Positions 7,309 to 13,816 of a stretch of 21,192 nt of DNA are shown here, piece after piece (position 1 is the stretch's first letter; each line of letters begins with the position of its first letter). The notes under the pieces were generated by a model, which searched no databases, was not told the DNA's origin, and saw nothing but the letters and a program-made list of their open reading frames with translations. The position numbers were made by a program, and so were the translations under genes. This DNA comes from Oceanospirillaceae bacterium UBA7410 (GTDB lineage Bacteria > Pseudomonadota > Gammaproteobacteria > Pseudomonadales > Balneatricaceae), in assembly GCA_002470565.1 (NCBI GenBank), contig DKMQ01000080.1, forward strand, positions 1-21,192, written 5' to 3'.

Positions 7309-7662
7309 ATGACAGGTCGCCCAATCTTAAACAGTAACAAAGTACACCCAGCTATTTGCACTAATGTGGCGCAGCATCATTGTGACACAGTGAACCAAGT
7401 CATTAATGCTGTAGAAAATAATGAAGCCGTAGTGATTGGTATGGCTCTAAATCCTGCTGTTAAAAAAGCACGTAAGTTACTTGAGGAGCATGGTTTAAAG
7501 GTAACTTATTTAGAATTTGGTGGATATGGCAGTATGTGGCAAGAGCGTTTAGCTATTAAAATGTGGAGCGGCTGGCCAACCTATCCACAAGTTTTTGTTA
7601 AAGGCATCTTGATAGGTGGTGCAAGTGATTTGAAAAAGCTAATTATCAACAAAGCAATATAA
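7309..7662 (+). CDS. Glutaredoxin-fold protein lacking the active-site cysteine
   Basis: Thioredoxin/glutaredoxin-fold protein of about 117 residues from ATG 7309. The frame is open back to TTG 7249, but that codon lies in the promoter dyad, so ATG 7309 (weak GAGA ribosome site) is preferred. The C-terminal half carries the hallmark of monothiol glutaredoxins: a WPTYPQVFVKG stretch with the cis-proline of the glutathione site, then GILIGGASDLKKL. Where the CGFS or CPYC motif should follow the first beta strand (VVIGM), the sequence reads ALNP, so no catalytic cysteine is present. Two cysteines occur earlier (ICTN and HHCD), outside that position. I recall similar cysteine-less relatives with an MxxNP motif in other Gammaproteobacteria. 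A glutathione- or Fe-S-binding, non-redox role is possible; thiol-disulfide reductase activity is unlikely. Confidence 0.75.
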   Translation: MTGRPILNSNKVHPAICTNVAQHHCDTVNQVINAVENNEAVVIGMALNPAVKKARKLLEEHGLKVTYLEFGGYGSMWQERLAIKMWSGWPTYPQVFVKGILIGGASDLKKLIINKAI

Positions 7663-7762
7663 AAAACTCACTGAAGCTGGCATAGCACTTATTGCTCTAG
7701 CCATTTTTTTAAAAAAGATTACTGGTGTATTAGGCAGTGAAGGGTTGGTAGACTTAGCTTAA
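7643..7762 (+). other. Open frame resembling a hydrophobic peptide tail; possible gene remnant
   Basis: Shifted by one frame relative to the end of the glutaredoxin-like gene is a 39-codon open stretch ending at TAA 7760-7762. It encodes a helix-like hydrophobic segment, TEAGIALIALAIFLKK, followed by GVLGSEGLVDLA. There is no ATG, GTG or TTG ahead of it in frame and no ribosome site. It may be the decayed end of a small membrane gene or chance. Very uncertain. Confidence 0.15.
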
Positions 7763-7780
7763 ATAGCATCCATTAGTAAT

Positions 7781-7815
7781 ACTCAAAAAGCCCAGAAAAA
7801 GTGCGCTTTTTGAGT
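7781..7815. terminator. Hairpin terminator between convergent glutaredoxin-like gene and thiB
   Basis: ACTCAAAAAGC (7781-7791) pairs over 11 bases with GCTTTTTGAGT (7805-7815). A competing compact hairpin, AAAAAG-TGCG-CTTTTT, lies at 7796-7811. The T-runs are inside the stems, so each strand can present a stem with a U-rich 3' arm. Its position between two convergent genes fits a bidirectional terminator. Confidence 0.5.
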
Positions 7816-7894
7816 CTACAACAGCAGTAATGCCTACAAGGTCATGTAACTAGCTTAGTCACTAATGGCAACTTAATAGGTCATTGTGCTTAAA

Positions 7895-8914
7895 TTATTG
7901 AGTCATCGCATTAAGCCAATCACTTACCCATTGCTTGCGGCTTTGATTAATTTCAGCGGTGTCTAGCTGCAGCACTTTGTTAGGCACAATTAGTTTGCTA
8001 TAAGCTTCTGGCATATCTTTTGGGGTGTTTACTGGATACATCACGTTACTTAAAGGTAAGTGTTTTTGGAAATCTTCACTGACCATAAAATTAAGAAATT
8101 CATCAGCCAGCAATTCATTGTTAGATGACTTTAGTTTAGCGGCTACCTCTACTTGCAGATAATGCCCCTCTTCAAATGCAGCCGCCTGGTATTGGTCTGT
8201 GCCCTCTACAGCCATGTGGTATGCTGGAGACGTGCTATAACTTAATACCATAGGCGCTTCACCTGCTAAAAACAAACTAAAATAAGCTTCGCTCCAACCT
8301 TTAGTGGTGGTTAATATGTTATCCGACAACTTAGCCCAAGCTGCATCAGAATCATCCCCATAAACAGCCTTCATCCACAACAATAAACCTAAGCCTGGCG
8401 TGCTTGAACGTGGGTCTTGAATGATTATTTTTAATTCTGGGCCAGCATTCACTAACTCATCCAAACTCTTAGGCGGGTTGGGCATCAGTTGGGTATTATA
8501 AACAAACGAAAAGTAGCCATAATCAAAAGGCACAAAAGTATCATCTTGCCAATTAATAGGCATTTCTAGTGCTGTAGTATTCACTTTGTGAGTGGCAAAC
8601 AAGCCACTATTTTTAGCATCATCCACTAGGTTTAAATCTAGCCCTAAAACCAGATCAGCTTTAGTGGATACACCTTCCAATTTAAGTCTTTGCAACATGG
8701 AAACAGCATCTTCCATGCCCACTAAATTTAATGTGCACCCACAGTTCGCTTCAAAGGTAGGCTTAATCAGAGGGCCCATACCCCATTCTGAGATAAATGA
8801 GTCATAGGTATACACTGTAAGTTCCGGTTTGGCTGTGTCTGTAGCTAAAGCGGGTGTATTTACCATGCAAAGAGTGAGAAAAAAGGCGGCAAAAGGTGCC
8901 GTATAGTGAGACAT
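7895..8914 (-). CDS. thiB: Thiamine ABC transporter periplasmic substrate-binding protein
   Basis: A 339-residue periplasmic binding protein of the ThiB/TbpA type, which captures thiamine and its phosphates for uptake. A signal peptide ends near residue 24 (TPALA, then T). The mature start ELTVYTYDSFISEWGMGP and the FEANCGC, LVLGLDLN and VPFDYGYFSFVYN stretches are characteristic of the family, as is SYSTSPAYHM in the second lobe. Length is close to E. coli ThiB (327). Identity is reinforced by a complete TPP riboswitch in the leader. The permease (ThiP) and ATPase (ThiQ) genes that normally follow are absent: the next gene downstream is convergent. They must be elsewhere, or this protein serves another permease. 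TAGGAG, six bases before ATG 8914, is the ribosome site. Confidence 0.92.
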   Translation of the reverse strand: MSHYTAPFAAFFLTLCMVNTPALATDTAKPELTVYTYDSFISEWGMGPLIKPTFEANCGCTLNLVGMEDAVSMLQRLKLEGVSTKADLVLGLDLNLVDDAKNSGLFATHKVNTTALEMPINWQDDTFVPFDYGYFSFVYNTQLMPNPPKSLDELVNAGPELKIIIQDPRSSTPGLGLLLWMKAVYGDDSDAAWAKLSDNILTTTKGWSEAYFSLFLAGEAPMVLSYSTSPAYHMAVEGTDQYQAAAFEEGHYLQVEVAAKLKSSNNELLADEFLNFMVSEDFQKHLPLSNVMYPVNTPKDMPEAYSKLIVPNKVLQLDTAEINQSRKQWVSDWLNAMTQ

Positions 8915-8919
8915 AATTA

Positions 8920-8980
8920 CTCCTAAAAATTAACTAGTTAATTGCTATGACGGCCAATACGATATTGACACTATTAGGAG
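8920..8980 (-). promoter_or_regulatory. Riboswitch expression platform: anti-SD helix over the thiB ribosome site
   Basis: On the minus strand the thiB ribosome site TTAGGAG (8920-8926) has an exact complement, CTCCTAA (8974-8980), between the TPP aptamer and the gene. Pairing would hide the ribosome site. No terminator with a U-run is seen in this interval, so translational control fits better than attenuation. The pairing is visible in the sequence; the mechanism is inferred. Confidence 0.5.
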
Positions 8981-9019
8981 GAGGGAGCGACGTAAGGCTG
9001 GCTTACTTAGATGCTTATC

Positions 9020-9120
9020 CTTGTTCCCTACGCTGGCATTATCCAGATCAGGTACAACGGGATTCACTTTAGTGATCTCAGCCTAAACGTTAATTTAAAT
9101 TAACTAGGCACCCCGACAAG
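9020..9120 (-). promoter_or_regulatory. TPP riboswitch (THI element) controlling thiB
   Basis: Read on the minus strand, the conserved thi-box elements appear in order: GGGGTGCC, GGCTGAGAT, then ACCTGATCTGGATAATGCC followed by AGCGTAGGGAA. The closing P1 helix can be seen as CTTGT (9116-9120) with ACAAG (9020-9024). The variable P3 arm includes an A/T-rich segment near 9089-9105. This class binds thiamine pyrophosphate and switches off thiamine synthesis or uptake genes when TPP is plentiful. All core blocks are intact. Confidence 0.95.
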
Positions 9121-9131
9121 TCATAGTAGGC

Positions 9132-9161
9132 GCAATATAGACTAAAAATAGCCTATATTGC
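9132..9161. promoter_or_regulatory. Perfect 9-base dyad covering the thiB promoter
   Basis: GCAATATAG (9132-9140) and CTATATTGC (9153-9161) are perfect inverted arms with a 12-base spacer. One arm contains the thiB -10 hexamer and the other overlaps the -35. It could be an operator adding transcriptional control to the riboswitch, or the end signal of the operon upstream (stop at 9201), although no U-run follows. Confidence 0.4.
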
Positions 9162-9163
9162 AA
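9134..9163 (-). promoter_or_regulatory. thiB promoter upstream of the riboswitch
   Basis: On the minus strand, -35 TTGCAA (9158-9163) and -10 TATATT (9134-9139) are 18 bases apart. The implied start, near 9127, lies just ahead of the P1 strand of the TPP aptamer, as expected. An exact TTGACA occurs farther upstream but its spacing to any -10 is too long. Confidence 0.5.
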
Positions 9164-9200
9164 GACTGTTGAGCAAGTTAATGTCAAAAATCCTATTCAA

Positions 9201-10082
9201 TTATTTTAGTAAGCTCAAGTCACTAAAGTACTTCTGTAATGCTGGAGCAAAATAGATAATGTCCTTGTAGCCTGCCACAGGTTTAGGCATAGCGTTAATG
9301 ACCACTTGCAGCTGCGTAAGTGCATTGGGCACTTGAGTAAGGCTCATTAAAGGATACACATAAACTCTAATAGTGAAAGCGATGGCATTGGTTTTTGGCA
9401 ATCGGGTAAGGGTTTGTCGTTCGCAGCGATAATATAACGGCGTATTTGCCGCATGAATGATTTTTTTTTCAGGAAATTGTGCCAACTGTGTATTTGCCTG
9501 CAAAGACCAATTAAACCTCTGAACCGGTTTTCCAACACAAAGATGGTCAAAAAATCGATCTATTTTAGGTGTTAGTTTGGCATGCAAAGTGGGTACAGGG
9601 TCATGTATTCTGGCCATAGGTTGGCCTATCTTTTCTGACAAATGCCAATTACTAGGGCTGCATAAACTGGCTGCTGTAAGGCAGTATTGTCCATTTAGTT
9701 TTTGCATAATGAGCAAATCATCTGCGACCCACAAGGATGCTTGCCACAAAGGGTGGGGGCTTACTGAAGGTAATTGGATACCCATGGGTAAATAATTCAA
9801 GCCATCAGCTAACGAACAATATAGCTGACTATGATGCTGTAACAGATGGTTTTTTAGTTCAAATGCCAGCTCTACTTGCGCATCATGGGCACTAGGTAAC
9901 GCGTCAAAAATTCGCTGTTTATGTGCCTGACTTAAGCTTAGTTTATGTTCTAGGTATCGAGGATATTCTTCATCTGGTTCTATCCATTTTTGTGGATGCA
10001 AAGATTGCATACCCATAGAAATGACGTCTTTATGCTGCATGTGCGGCAGATATTTGGGCATTTTAAAGGCTGAATTAACCAT
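9201..10082 (-). CDS. DUF3445 protein, haem-dependent oxidative N-demethylase alpha-like
   Basis: A 293-residue DUF3445-family protein. Characteristic blocks are LTAASLCSPSNWHLSEKIGQ with MARIHDPVP (135-164), RFNWSL (189-194) and RCERQTLTRLP with FTIRVYVYPL (219-245). The founding characterised member is the alpha subunit of haem-dependent oxidative N-demethylase, a PAS-like haem protein that demethylates a secondary amine. It works there with flavin/Fe-S partner subunits, none of which are adjacent here. Single DUF3445 proteins without those subunits are common, so the reaction should be treated as unknown. It is the last gene of the purE operon; its start overlaps the K+ channel stop by eight bases and lacks a clear ribosome site, implying coupled translation. 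Confidence 0.88.
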   Translation of the reverse strand: MVNSAFKMPKYLPHMQHKDVISMGMQSLHPQKWIEPDEEYPRYLEHKLSLSQAHKQRIFDALPSAHDAQVELAFELKNHLLQHHSQLYCSLADGLNYLPMGIQLPSVSPHPLWQASLWVADDLLIMQKLNGQYCLTAASLCSPSNWHLSEKIGQPMARIHDPVPTLHAKLTPKIDRFFDHLCVGKPVQRFNWSLQANTQLAQFPEKKIIHAANTPLYYRCERQTLTRLPKTNAIAFTIRVYVYPLMSLTQVPNALTQLQVVINAMPKPVAGYKDIIYFAPALQKYFSDLSLLK

Positions 10083-10554
10083 GATTTTTTTGCGAATAAT
10101 TAGTGTCTTCGATGCGACTGGTGAGTATGTCTATTTTCTTTTCTAGAATTTTAGTACGCTCCAAAATATCACTGTTTTGTTGGCGTAGTTCACGATTTTT
10201 CACGTTTGTATCCGCAAAACCAAGCAACCGTTCAGCAATTAAAGCACCAATAAAACCCACTAAGCCCACACCCACGTAAAACATTAAAGCCACCACCGCA
10301 CGCCCACCAATAGTCACAGGATAGTGGTCTCCAAAACCAATCGTGCTGGCACTCATTTGCAAGGTCCAAAAAGCATCAACATAGGTATTTATATTGCTGT
10401 TATCTGAGCCTGACTCAAAGTGAAGTAACGCAAAGGCAAATATCGCGATGATACTATAAAGCAAGCAGACCCCAGCAGCTCCTAGTGCCAATAAGCTATA
10501 ATTGCGAATGCCATATTGGTCTGTTTTATAAAGACGCTCTTTATTGACTAGCAT
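10075..10554 (-). CDS. Two-transmembrane potassium channel protein with coiled-coil tail
   Basis: A 159-residue ion channel of the Ion_trans_2 type. Transmembrane helix 1 spans about 20-46, the pore helix (AFWTLQMSAS) about 61-70, and the selectivity filter TIGFGD is at 71-76, a standard variant of TVGYGD. Helix 2 spans about 85-109. The remaining 50 residues (115-150; RELRQQNSDILERTKILEKK) look like a coiled coil, probably helping the tetramer assemble. There is no RCK/TrkA-N domain, so no nucleotide gating is apparent. It sits two bases after the ornithine-cyclodeaminase gene and overlaps the DUF3445 gene by eight bases. Its presence in a purine operon is unexpected. Confidence 0.88.
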   Translation of the reverse strand: MLVNKERLYKTDQYGIRNYSLLALGAAGVCLLYSIIAIFAFALLHFESGSDNSNINTYVDAFWTLQMSASTIGFGDHYPVTIGGRAVVALMFYVGVGLVGFIGALIAERLLGFADTNVKNRELRQQNSDILERTKILEKKIDILTSRIEDTNYSQKNHG

Positions 10555-10556
10555 GG

Positions 10557-11510
10557 TTATCTTGTTGCTTCCGCAACCATGCGTGCAGCAACAAAGTCTT
10601 CAATAGAGGCCCCGACAGATTTAAATAGGGTAATACTATCCTTGGGCCTTTGGTAGCCAGTCATACTAAGCTTGTGCAAATCAGCCTTGATGTTAGCCAT
10701 ATCAAAAAAGCCTTCTTTTACAGCTTGTAATAAGTCACCAGCTTCTCCTTGGGCACCAGCGTAGGTATCTACAAACACCTCACTTTTAGCCACCAGCTCA
10801 CCATCTGTTTCGCGTAAATCTGGGCGGTATGCACCTACAAGATCAATATGCGTATTGGGTTTTACCCACGCCCCTTTTACCAAGGCTTCACTGGATAAAG
10901 TACAGCAGCTTATGACGTGCGCCTTACCGCACGCCTGTGCAAGATCACTCACCGCGTGAGCATAATCTAGCCCACTTGCTAGCAACTGGGCTTTTGCTTG
11001 GTTTCTACCCCAAATAAGCACCTTATTAATAGAAGGGCGCACAACCATATGCGCTTGAATTAGCTCTAAAGATAGCCGCCCTGTGCCTACAATGAGTAAT
11101 GTGCTGGCCTCTTTAGGGGCTAAATATTGCGCGGCTAAAGCCGAGGCAGCAGCGGTTCTTCGTGCCGTAAGTGTTGCACCGTCAATCAAAGTAGACCAAG
11201 CGCCCGTTTGAGCATCAGCCACCAGCACCTGAGCTTGAATAGCAGCAAGACTGCGAGCACTATTGCTTGGCACCACATTGACTAACTTTACAACAACACC
11301 TGCATCTTGTGCCCACGAGGGCATAATAAGCAGAGTGCGATCGGCTTGTTTTTGTTGGTTTTTAGCATCAAAAGGCTCAGGCACACTGTAATGTAGGCGA
11401 GGCGGCGCGGTAGCCGCACTATCACCTTTAGCAAAAGCTTCATCTAACGCATTAATAAGCGCAGGATAAGGCAACAGCTTTTGCGTAGTTGGCCCATCGA
11501 TGACTTGCAT
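10557..11510 (-). CDS. Ornithine cyclodeaminase / mu-crystallin family oxidoreductase
   Basis: NAD(P)-dependent protein of the OCD/mu-crystallin family, about 317 residues from ATG 11510. The frame is open to 11561, but that would lie inside purK; ATG 11510 forms a one-base TAATG overlap with the purK stop and gives the expected N-terminus (MQVIDGPTTQKLL). Visible features are the substrate-side ARRTAAASALAAQYL, the dinucleotide-binding LLIVGTGRLSLELI (a GxGxxx loop) and VFVDTYAGAQGEAGDL near the C-terminus. Family members include ornithine cyclodeaminase, alanine dehydrogenase and ketimine or pyrroline-2-carboxylate reductases, and sequence alone does not choose between them. A reductase acting on a cyclic imine is plausible in this context. 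It is co-transcribed with purE and purK. Confidence 0.9.
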   Translation of the reverse strand: MQVIDGPTTQKLLPYPALINALDEAFAKGDSAATAPPRLHYSVPEPFDAKNQQKQADRTLLIMPSWAQDAGVVVKLVNVVPSNSARSLAAIQAQVLVADAQTGAWSTLIDGATLTARRTAAASALAAQYLAPKEASTLLIVGTGRLSLELIQAHMVVRPSINKVLIWGRNQAKAQLLASGLDYAHAVSDLAQACGKAHVISCCTLSSEALVKGAWVKPNTHIDLVGAYRPDLRETDGELVAKSEVFVDTYAGAQGEAGDLLQAVKEGFFDMANIKADLHKLSMTGYQRPKDSITLFKSVGASIEDFVAARMVAEATR

Positions 11511-12595
11511 TATGAGTTTTCCAACTCTTGTATGGCCCAATCTAACGCCGGCTGATACCAATCGTTAAGAGTGGCTTGCAGCTGCTGTAATACACTAATT
11601 AGTTGTGTCTTATCTGCCATGCAAAAGTTGATATGTCCTACCTTACGAACCGGTCTCACTTCTTTGCCATACCAAAATACCTCTGCGCCAGGCAAAGCCA
11701 ACCACGCTAAATTGTAGTCGATACCTATAAGGTTAATCATGACACTATTGTGCTTAATAAGTGCCGGAGCAAGAGGCAAGTCTGCTGTGGCTCGTACATG
11801 ATATTCAAACTGACTAATGCTAGCGCCTGCTTGAGTCCAGTGGCCACTATTATGCACACGTGGTGCTAGCTCGTTAATAAGTAAGCGCTCACCAACTCGG
11901 AATAACTCCATAGCCATTACGCCGACATAATCTAGCTCATCCATGACTTTTCCAAGCATAGATTCAGCTTCGCTTTGAAGATTGCGCAAGCGCGCTAAAG
12001 GCGCCAAAGTGACTGTAAGAATACCGTCTTGATGACGGTTAAGTGCCAAGGGATAGTAGTGACATTCACCGGCTCGGTTGCGCACACCTACAATAGACAC
12101 TTCTTCATCAAAGCCAATCGCTTGCTCAGCAATGACTTTGCCATGCCATCCATCAGGAATAGCACTATCTTGGTCTTCTACCAACCAGTGCTGCCCGCGT
12201 CCATCAAAACCGCCAGTGCGCTGTTTAAGCAATACTCGCTCGCCATAGCTGGCATGGAGACTAGTGGCAGTGTGCTTATTTTCTACCAAAGTCCAAGGGG
12301 CTGTGGCTAGCTCTAAGCGGTCTAACAACTGTTTTTGAGTCACTCTATCTGCCACTAAACCAAATACATTTTGATTTACAAAATTAGGGTGAGCTGCCAA
12401 CTGATCCGTAGCCTTTGTAGAGGGCCATTGCTCGCGCTCTGCCGTAATAACGTCATCATCTTCTAAAGGCAGATTTGCATCCAACTCGATATCCACTGGA
12501 CGCAGATCCACTCCTAAAGGCTGGGCGGCATGTTTAAGCATGGCGCCTAATTGGCCTGCACCTAATACCCACACGCGTTTACTTACTGGCTTCAT
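11510..12595 (-). CDS. purK: N5-carboxyaminoimidazole ribonucleotide synthase
   Basis: A 361-residue ATP-grasp enzyme that joins bicarbonate to aminoimidazole ribonucleotide (AIR) using ATP, giving N5-CAIR for PurE in de novo purine synthesis. The N-terminal WVLGAGQLGAMLKHAA (9-24) is the pre-ATP-grasp Rossmann segment. The central ATP-binding loop KQRTGGFDGRGQ (124-135) and the metal and substrate motif INELAPRVHNSGHWTQ (about 248-263) are intact. The length is typical. It begins nine bases after the purE stop and ends in a TAATG overlap with the ornithine-cyclodeaminase-like gene, so the three are translationally linked. Confidence 0.96.
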   Translation of the reverse strand: MKPVSKRVWVLGAGQLGAMLKHAAQPLGVDLRPVDIELDANLPLEDDDVITAEREQWPSTKATDQLAAHPNFVNQNVFGLVADRVTQKQLLDRLELATAPWTLVENKHTATSLHASYGERVLLKQRTGGFDGRGQHWLVEDQDSAIPDGWHGKVIAEQAIGFDEEVSIVGVRNRAGECHYYPLALNRHQDGILTVTLAPLARLRNLQSEAESMLGKVMDELDYVGVMAMELFRVGERLLINELAPRVHNSGHWTQAGASISQFEYHVRATADLPLAPALIKHNSVMINLIGIDYNLAWLALPGAEVFWYGKEVRPVRKVGHINFCMADKTQLISVLQQLQATLNDWYQPALDWAIQELENS

Positions 12596-12604
12596 ATGTT
12601 TGAA

Positions 12605-13096
12605 TTAACCTTCCCTAGGATCAGGGTTATCTAATATAGTTTGCGTTTGCTGCGTACGAAAATCTTCAATACGCACAGCCAGCTCAGGGTCTTGGTTGGC
12701 CAAAATTTGGCTAGCAAGTAAACCTGCATTAAAAGCACCAGCACCACCTATAGCCATACTACCTACCGCTACTCCACGAGGCATTTGCACAATAGAGTAC
12801 AAACTATCCACCCCACTTAAGGCTTTACTTTGCACAGGCACACCCAGCACAGGCAGCCGTGTTTTTGAGGCCACCATACCTGGCAAATGAGCTGCGCCGC
12901 CGGCACCTGCAATAATCACCTGAATACCTCGGCCTGCAGCCTGGGACGAAAACTCCATAAGTTTGTCCGGAGTACGATGAGCAGACACTACTTCTACTTC
13001 GTAACTTACACCCAAACGATCCATAATTTGTGTGGCTTCTTGCATACATGGCCAGTCACTCTTAGACCCCATGATAACGGCTACTTGTGCGCCCAT
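12605..13096 (-). CDS. purE: N5-carboxyaminoimidazole ribonucleotide mutase
   Basis: A 163-residue class I PurE, which moves the carboxyl group of N5-CAIR to carbon 4 to make CAIR, the step after PurK. The signature loops [12 protein letters not shown] (7-18) and SAHRTPDKL (38-46) and the glycine-rich [16 protein letters not shown] are intact, so the protein should be active as an octamer. A strong GGGAGG ribosome site lies eight bases before ATG 13096. It is the first gene of a five-gene minus-strand operon (purE, purK, OCD, K+ channel, DUF3445). The promoter region is shared with the divergent HAD gene and contains a perfect palindrome at 13180-13194; I see no good match to the E. coli PurR operator. 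Confidence 0.97.
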   Translation of the reverse strand: MGAQVAVIMGSKSDWPCMQEATQIMDRLGVSYEVEVVSAHRTPDKLMEFSSQAAGRGIQVIIAGAGGAAHLPGMVASKTRLPVLGVPVQSKALSGVDSLYSIVQMPRGVAVGSMAIGGAGAFNAGLLASQILANQDPELAVRIEDFRTQQTQTILDNPDPREG

Positions 13097-13179
13097 TAAT
13101 TATCCTCCCATAATGAAGCTTCCACTTTACCACAAGGCCTCATTGGGCAAAACAATGGAAAGTAAAACTAGCTTACTTC

Positions 13180-13194
13180 TAACAAAATTTGTTA
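13180..13194. promoter_or_regulatory. Perfect palindrome between divergent purE and HAD genes
   Basis: TAACAAA (13180-13186) and TTTGTTA (13188-13194) are perfect inverted arms around one A. The site ends ten bases before the HAD start codon and about 85 bases upstream of purE. It is symmetrical enough to be an operator for the HAD gene or for both genes. It does not match the PurR consensus well. Confidence 0.35.
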
Positions 13195-13204
13195 AATTAG
13201 TGGC

Positions 13205-13816
13205 ATGAATAATACTTCAAATCAAAATCACAAACGCATTCAGGCTAGCAAGCACTGGATATTCGATATGGATGGCACCTTAACTATTGGTGTGCATGAC
13301 TTTGACCTTATGAGACGAGAGCTTGGCTTAGCGCCAGACGCAGATATCTTAAAAACCATGCAGTCTATGAGTGCGCAGCAAGCTGCGCCACTTTGGGCCA
13401 AACTTGATGAATTGGAATATTATTTTGCCAGCTTAGCCAAACCGATGCCTGGAGCATTTGAATTGCTAGAGCACTTGAAAGAAAAAGATGTCAGCTTAGG
13501 GGTATTAACCCGCAATGTGATGCCTGCCACCTTACATACCCTTAAAACTTGCGATTTAGATCAGTTTTTTGCACTAGAGGATATTCTTGATCGGGCATCT
13601 TGTGAGCCAAAACCCAAGCCTGACGGTATTCTTTTGTTGCTGAAACAGTGGGGAGCTAAAGCTAGCCAGAGTGTTATGGTAGGCGATTATTTATTCGACT
13701 TAGAAGCAGGTAAAGCCGCACAAGTGTCCACGGTACATATTGATACATCTGAAACTTACTCATGGCCTCAAATGACTGATTGGGGAATCAATCACTTAAA
13801 GCTGCTTAAATCCTAA
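13205..13816 (+). CDS. HAD-superfamily hydrolase, phosphoglycolate-phosphatase-like
   Basis: A 203-residue haloacid-dehalogenase-type phosphatase. Motif I is FDMDGTLT (20-27), with nucleophile Asp21 and acid/base Asp23; motif II is Thr102 in GVLTRN; motif III is the lysine in CEPKPKPDG (133-141); motif IV is GDYLFDLEAG (160-169) with Asp161 and Asp165. A helical cap domain lies between motifs I and II (about 30-85), which marks subfamily IA. Relatives act on small phosphorylated metabolites such as phosphoglycolate or nucleotides, and the substrate is not deducible. It is divergent from purE and converges with the AraC-type regulator, with the stop codons overlapping by four bases. No Shine-Dalgarno sequence is visible. 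Confidence 0.9.
   Translation: MNNTSNQNHKRIQASKHWIFDMDGTLTIGVHDFDLMRRELGLAPDADILKTMQSMSAQQAAPLWAKLDELEYYFASLAKPMPGAFELLEHLKEKDVSLGVLTRNVMPATLHTLKTCDLDQFFALEDILDRASCEPKPKPDGILLLLKQWGAKASQSVMVGDYLFDLEAGKAAQVSTVHIDTSETYSWPQMTDWGINHLKLLKS

Noticed and set aside
11511..11561. 17-residue N-terminal extension of the ornithine-cyclodeaminase-like protein
   Set aside because: It would overlap purK by 52 bases; ATG 11510 gives a TAATG overlap and the normal family N-terminus.
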